Below, in pieces: positions 58,921-64,000 of a stretch of 64,000 nucleotides of DNA. A program made the position numbers and the translations under genes. Positions within the stretch are counted from its first letter, which is position 1. Each line of letters opens with the position of its first letter. Source of the stretch: Puffinus mauretanicus (Eukaryota; Chordata; Aves; Procellariiformes; Procellariidae); the NCBI GenBank assembly GCA_023333565.1, contig JAJKFH010004053.1, positions 3,100,001-3,164,000 of the forward strand. The letters are read 5' to 3'. Below the pieces are notes generated by a model that saw only the letters and a list, made by a program, of their open reading frames with translations, was not told the DNA's origin and did not search any database.

Positions 58921-61250
58921 TATTATTCACTTGTCCAGGTTTTCTGAGAAAAGAATTAGTCATCCTGATCCAGAAATGGGAAGCTTCATCTTGGATGGTG
59001 GAAACATAAAAGGGAGGATGGAGAGCGAAGGCAGCTCTGTGCAGGCTGCAGTGGGAGGGTTTGGCGCCAGCAGAGCTCAGGTGGCTCCTGTTGGACAGAG
59101 GGGTTGAGAGTCTCTGTAACTGCCTGCTGTCTCTGTGTGGTTTCTCAGAGCATGGGTGGGTGTGAAGGACTTCTAAGTCATCGTTTGGGGTGGCAGGGAG
59201 CTGTAGACCATCAAAACGTACCTGACTGCAAGTGATTCAACTCTGAGAAAATAGGGTTGTGATGGAGGTCCAAGTCATAGTATTCACTTTCAGTGAAGAA
59301 CCGGTGTCCTCGGAGGGGTGCTGTGGTCAGTCTGCTCTCCTGCTGGAGAACTGGTTCTCTCTGTACGTTGACAGTCAGTAATGGGGGGGTTCTGTGTTTG
59401 TTTTCATTAGTAATTATTAACATTAGTTGCTATAGGAACAACCCTGAGTCATGATAAACAAGGTAATTTTTTTTGTCCCAGTTCACTGTGAAGTGACAAT
59501 TAGTTTCCTTTTGAGGATATGGCTGGCTGGCCTCCTGCTGCAGGTACAATTTGGTAGAGGGTACGAAATGGAACAATTTCAAGTGGTCAAGGGACTTGAG
59601 CATATTGTGAACTGAGGGGTGTGGGGGATGTCCAACAGCTCTTCTGAGGAAAGGGCAATGCAGCCTCCCATGGAGGAGCTGGAGCACTCAGAGTGTGGGA
59701 TTAGTGTTTGCAATTTCTGCGTGAAACACGGGAAAGCGAGAACCCTGTTCTGCAGCTGCAGTAAAATGAACACGGCCTACCTGCCTGCCACCTCGATGCT
59801 GGCAAGGCTGGGGCTGAGGACGGCCACAAGGGAAGGTGACGGAAGGAGGCCGTGTCCACTGAGGGACACTCTTGATGCTTCAGGCATGAACTACAATCTT
59901 GGTGCTTGTGTTCAGGCAAGAGACTTGGGCATGGAGCTGACCCCGGCATTCAGCTTTGATCCCTTTCTCTGACCCGGCAGCAGCGCAGCCTTGTGCCATT
60001 TTGTGCATGGAAGAGAGCAGATTTTTTTCTGCATCATCTGACAATTATGACCTCATCAAAATGTGACAGCACTGCTCTGGCCCTCAAACAGGCTTGAAAC
60101 TAGACCCACCTGGGGAGAGATCCTGACTGTGAGGATGCCTACCACCGATTCAGGCCCCCTGCCCTAGGGCAGAACTAAAGGGTGCGGATTGACAGACCTA
60201 GAAAGCCCTCCACTAGAAATGCAGGTGGCAGGCTTGTGGACCCGTGTAGTAACTGCTGCTTCTCCTACAGGGTTTTTGGTGTCCCAGCCATTTATTAAGT
60301 GTAACTCGTCCCAGTGAGACAACTTGTAGTACAATTGTCAGATGTGATAAATGCACACCTCTCAAAATTAGGAACAAGCAAGAGCAGCAGCAAAATGGGG
60401 CAGAACACTTTCTGTGAAGGAAAAATAATTAACATTCTTTCATTATTTCATAGGTGTAGGGTCATGCAATTGTTCAGAGCGGAAGACTCCTTTCAACTGC
60501 CAACAGCAGCTTTAAAAGAGGAAACATTGATCATAGGACCACAACCGGGAGAATGTAGTTCCATAAAGCAGCAACCAGGCACAGGTACAGTCTCTCTCTT
60601 CTCCCTAACGTGAGACACAACAAGCCTTTAAAACCAGAGCAGCCTGTACTATTTCTGTGGGGTGCACAGGAACAGAGCCAGTACTGCACTGGGGCTTCCT
60701 TCATGGGTGGAATTTGGCTTTAAGCATCATCCAACTTTTTTAAAAAACACCCTTAGGCCTTTGGCGTGCTCCCAGGGGAAGCTGTGCAGCGAAGGCGGCA
60801 GCGCGATAACCAGCAACGCAGGTTGTAAGGCAGACGAGCTACCTGGGAAGGCCACAGCTGCAGGCAGCGTTCCCAAGGGCGGGCAGAAGAGGGGTCCCTT
60901 CTGAGCAAGCGAGGCACAGTTACACTCACCACGCGGTCAACGTTAATGAAGACACAACTGCAGGCATTTCGTATGAACATGGACTAGCGTCAGTACAGCT
61001 CTCCCAGAAGGGACTGGGAGACATTAAAAATCAGATCCTCTACACAGAGGCCGAGTTCTGCTGATGGCTACTGCTTTTCTGGCTGTAGCCAACGCTGAAA
61101 TGTTTTTTTACTGCAGCTTCCCACTAGCATACAGCTGCTCTATTCCTGTGGGGAAGGAGCAGAAGTTACTATAAGTAAGCAAAGCCCAGTTTTGCAGCCG
61201 CCATACTAGACTTATCTAAGTAACAGGACAGGAGATAAAGCCCTACAGCT
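58921..61250. other. Intergenic DNA between convergent THOC1 and USP14
   Basis: No gene supported. A 117-codon plus-strand frame (59619-59972) and an antisense frame (59430-59687) show no known domain. A small CpG-richer patch is at 60770-60940. Confidence 0.6.
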
Positions 61251-61912
61251 TAAAAAAAAGTGGCTTTATTACATGACTGCTTTGAGACATTCACCAGCGG
61301 TGGCCCAAGAAGTGAAAACAAACACATACTAACTACACTACCGAGACGTGAACTTTTTTTAATGGAGACACATTGTTGATCACAATTTATTCTGAAGTCA
61401 TGAGATGCCAGCAACAGAACAGACTGAGTCAGCAGGTCAGGCTGGACAAATACTTGATTGTAGCCATGGCTGTTGGCTATGGGCAGCAGCACTGAGTTAC
61501 GCAACAAGGCAACAGTTCTCTTCGCCTTCCTAACAAAACTGCCAGGTAAGGCAAAGGATGGACAGCTATTGAACTGTGGTATAAACCATGCAAGAGTAAC
61601 AAATGTGAGAATAGGTGTGTAATAAATACTTGATGACATTAGAGAGGAGGAGGGGGGGATGGGACAGGCTTATTTAAAAAAAAATTATCTTCTGCAAGAC
61701 ATTAAAGCTATTTTAAGTATTGTCACCACCACAGTGGGCAGTCCAGTCCAGCAGTGACTAATTGGTACATGGATCAGTTTTGAAACAATATCCCTCTTCA
61801 CATGAAAAGGTTTGAACAGATTATTTATCCACTTACTAAAGCTCTGGGGTTAAAGAAGTGATCAGTAATCAACATTTATTTCACACCTAGGCAGAATGAC
61901 TAAAACTGAAGA
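61251..61912 (-). other. USP14: USP14 3'UTR, likely
   Basis: Sequence after the USP14 stop on the minus strand. Minus-strand AATAAA signals are at 61875-61880, 61386-61391 and 61265-61270; the last would give a UTR of about 650 bases. Which one is used cannot be told from sequence alone. Confidence 0.55.
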
Positions 61913-62064
61913 CTACTGTTCAGCTTCATCCTCAATTACTTCAATTCTGCGAGGCCCGTAGAGTAGAACATAAGCTATATGCCAGTCTCCACCCCCAGAT
62001 AACCTCAAAATATCTTCAGGTGTAACAATGCTGACTTTGTCATCATCAAATTTAATCCATTCAT
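61913..62064 (-). CDS. USP14: USP14 terminal coding exon
   Basis: Acceptor tttcttgcag (minus). Encodes EWIKFDDDKVSIVTPEDILR, LSGGGDWHIAYVLLYGPRR and an acidic tail ending EAEQ; TAG stop at 61915-61913. Confidence 0.97.
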
Positions 62065-63482
62065 CTGCAAGAAAAACAAGAGGATTATTTGTAATTTAGG
62101 TACACAAAATCTAAGTGTGCTTAACAGCCCCTTAAATGAAAGCAGCTGTGAAGGGTGGTTAACAGTCCTATAATTTTTTTTTTTTTTTTTACCTTGTTTC
62201 CTTTTAACCCAAGACACATAATGCCCAGAGGAACTTGATCTGCCTTGATGTGTTAGCACTGCCTGCAGGTCGTAATAGCCACAATTATTAGAACCAATAT
62301 CTGAAGGAAGAGAGGAAAAAAAAAGGTTATGTGAGTCTTGCATGAACAGTTTTAGTGTTTTTAACAGCATGCAGACCAAAGATGCATTAGCCATACTGCA
62401 GCCCTGTAGCTGTGAAAAACCCCATTCACAGCACAGTTCTAAGTCGTTGTGAACTAAAAGCAGCGGCTTTCAGCCCCTCAGGAAACTGGGAATGTTGTCC
62501 ATTTGCATGACATACATATGTATCCTGGGTGTAATGCAAATGGAGTAAGCTTAGGGCATTAAAATTATGATGTATGGCCAGTAAACCTTCTGGACAGGTT
62601 CAGCCAATACTTCCTTCAAACACCAGCCGCTGTCTGCATTCAGGGTGAGCCATGAAACTGCAAGGACTGAGTTGCTGAGCACGGGCTGTACAGCGACGCT
62701 GTGAGAATACTCAGGTACAGTAAATCAACCCACTCCGCAGTTGGTTCAATTACGCTATTCCATTTTTCAGTGGAAAACATTGGCTAATTCCAAATGTACC
62801 GAGAAGGGGGTCACAGTCCCCAACGTGTCTTAACTGCATTTCTCAGCACTCCAGTATATCCTGTTTTCACTGTGCTCTTGAGCTAGTCAAAGCCCCCCAC
62901 CACTTCTCATGTAGCACATCACACAGAAACCTCAGGAAGCACTGAATGCTAACAGTCTGGATAAACAAGACCTCCAAACTAATTTCTGCACAGTGTCCTC
63001 AACATGAGAGGGAATGCTTAGGACACTGAAGCTCTAAGCCCCCCAAATTTAGGCAACACTAGCACCACCACAGCAGTTTTAGAAGTCCAGTTTAAGTTTT
63101 TGTTTTGCTTTCAGCTTTCTACCACCCACCGGCAAGGAAGCGTACAAAACAACTGCACATTACATGCAAATATCTTTTGATGTACGTGTCTTCTATGTAT
63201 CATCAACTTGACAGATGGATGACAATTATGTCTCCGACTATCTCAACAGCATTTTGACTTGTCTAATCTTTCCATTCCTTAAATTTTTGCCAGTTTCTGA
63301 AGCTTAATTTTCAAAGGCATTAAAAATAAGCAGGGTTCTCAAAATATTCCTACTATCAGGTCCCCTTAAACACGAGTAAATGGAAAGTTACTTCAAAATA
63401 GATTTACTTCCCTGTACTCACCATCAGGAAAAGAAAATGGTTCGTATTTAACTTCTTTCTGTGCACCATCACTTTTACTAGA
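61913..63482 (-). CDS. USP14: USP14 (ubiquitin-specific protease 14), last three coding exons
   Basis: Minus-strand exons 63482-63422, 62300-62193 and 62064-61913 join in phase to 321 bp, 106 C-terminal residues plus stop (human, from memory: 494 residues). USP14 binds the 19S proteasome and trims ubiquitin chains from substrates; it is a cysteine protease of the USP family. The piece here includes the CGYYDLQAVLTHQGRSSSSG blocking-loop segment, the catalytic His in SGHYVSW (His435 in human numbering) and the Asp in KFDDDK (Asp451). The catalytic Cys box, the ubiquitin-like domain and the promoter lie beyond 64000. It ends tail-to-tail with THOC1, as in human. Confidence 0.97.
62193..62300 (-). 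CDS. USP14: USP14 penultimate coding exon (catalytic His)
   Basis: Acceptor ccttcag and donor caag|gt (minus), the donor running straight into a 17-base A homopolymer. Encodes IGSNNCGYYDLQAVLTHQGR then SSSSGHYVSWVKRKQ. Confidence 0.97.
62301..63421 (-). other. USP14: USP14 intron
   Basis: GT-AG intron on the minus strand, 1121 bp. I see no exon, repeat family or RNA gene. The shorter downstream intron is 62065-62192 (128 bp). Confidence 0.85.
63422..63482 (-). CDS. USP14: USP14 third-last coding exon
   Basis: Acceptor ctgttttttag, donor gatg|gtgagt (minus). Encodes SSKSDGAQKEVKYEPFSFPD. Confidence 0.93.
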
Positions 63483-64000
63483 CTAAAAAACAGAATATGC
63501 TGAATTAATGTGGAATGGTTTTGAGAAAGCTTTAGCATAATCATATCAAATACCAACTCTTCATTCATTGGAAGATGTTTCTAAGCCTGAATGTTTTTTG
63601 TTCAACTTGTTTCAAGTTCCATTACAGTATTTCTAGCTGGACATCCAAAAGCCTAATCTAAACAAGGCCACTTCTTAAAGCAAATATAGAATAAATATAA
63701 AATGTATAAAATTTTAGCACATATTGCCTTGACAGTTTACCCACCAGATTTACAGGCTTGGAGCACGAAAACAATTCTGCAATTGAAGACTTTATTCCTT
63801 GTTAGGGACTTGCTAGCAGCAGAAGTGGCAACAAGAAAATACCAGAGACAGACACTAAGTGCCAATGCATTCTGTTTTAAAATAGCACTCTTTCCTTGCT
63901 CCTAACTATGTAAAAAGAGACGCAAGCCTTATTCAAATGTTTAAATTAAACTGCCAGGAGTTAGGCCAGGAGAAGACTAGCAAACTTTAAAAAAATTGGC
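63483..64000 (-). other. USP14: USP14 intron, running out of the window
   Basis: AT-rich, no further exon found on the minus strand. The plus-strand frame at 63702-63905 is unsupported. Confidence 0.7.

Noticed and set aside
59619..59972. 117-codon plus-strand frame with several Cys between THOC1 and USP14
   Set aside because: Cysteines have no zinc-finger spacing I recognise, and there is no promoter or splice support.
1..64000. CRISPR arrays, tRNA/rRNA genes, bacterial-type operons or mobile gene cassettes
   Set aside because: None seen; the sequence is vertebrate nuclear DNA with spliced genes and LINE repeats.

Overview
The window is vertebrate nuclear DNA and almost certainly from a bird. 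It has large genes split by GT-AG introns, CpG-rich promoter sequence, and CR1 retrotransposons whose 3' ends carry the typical ATTCTATGAT-type tandem tail. The encoded proteins are recognisable orthologues of COLEC12, THOC1 and USP14. From memory, the human 18p11.32 block has the same order and relative orientation, read here in reverse complement. I cannot name the species.

Layout. Positions 1-2153 are COLEC12 intron. The last seven coding exons of COLEC12 (+ strand, 2154-12152) encode the coiled-coil stalk, a 49-triplet collagen domain and a QPD-type C-type lectin domain. The cytoplasmic, transmembrane and first stalk exons lie upstream of the window. A 3'UTR follows, then a CCTG/CCTT tetranucleotide tract (13014-13194). 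About 23 kb of intergenic DNA (13.2-36.2 kb) has no gene I can support. It holds two CR1 copies (18.87 kb; 34.14-34.90 kb, the latter with an uninterrupted C-terminal reverse-transcriptase frame), a possible MIR, an orphan CpG-rich patch at 16.37-16.85 kb, a purine-rich tract, and a 3 x 45 bp minisatellite.

A CpG island (36.23-36.88 kb) starts THOC1 (+ strand). I reconstructed all 21 coding exons: 1971 bp of CDS, 656 residues, every junction in phase. An in-frame upstream ATG could add 15 residues. THOC1 introns contain two more CR1 fragments, MIR-like remnants and two short tandem duplications. USP14 lies tail-to-tail with THOC1 on the - strand. Its last three exons are present (61913-63482) and carry the catalytic His and Asp of the ubiquitin protease; the rest lies beyond 64000.

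The three genes are neighbours without an obvious shared pathway: COLEC12 is a cell-surface scavenger/pattern-recognition receptor, THOC1 is a nuclear mRNA-export and elongation factor, and USP14 is the proteasome-associated deubiquitinase. I found no CRISPR array, operon, rRNA or tRNA, and nothing that amounts to a new biological system. The best leads are splice-site and isoform questions, repeat insertions near exons, and unexplained intergenic patches.
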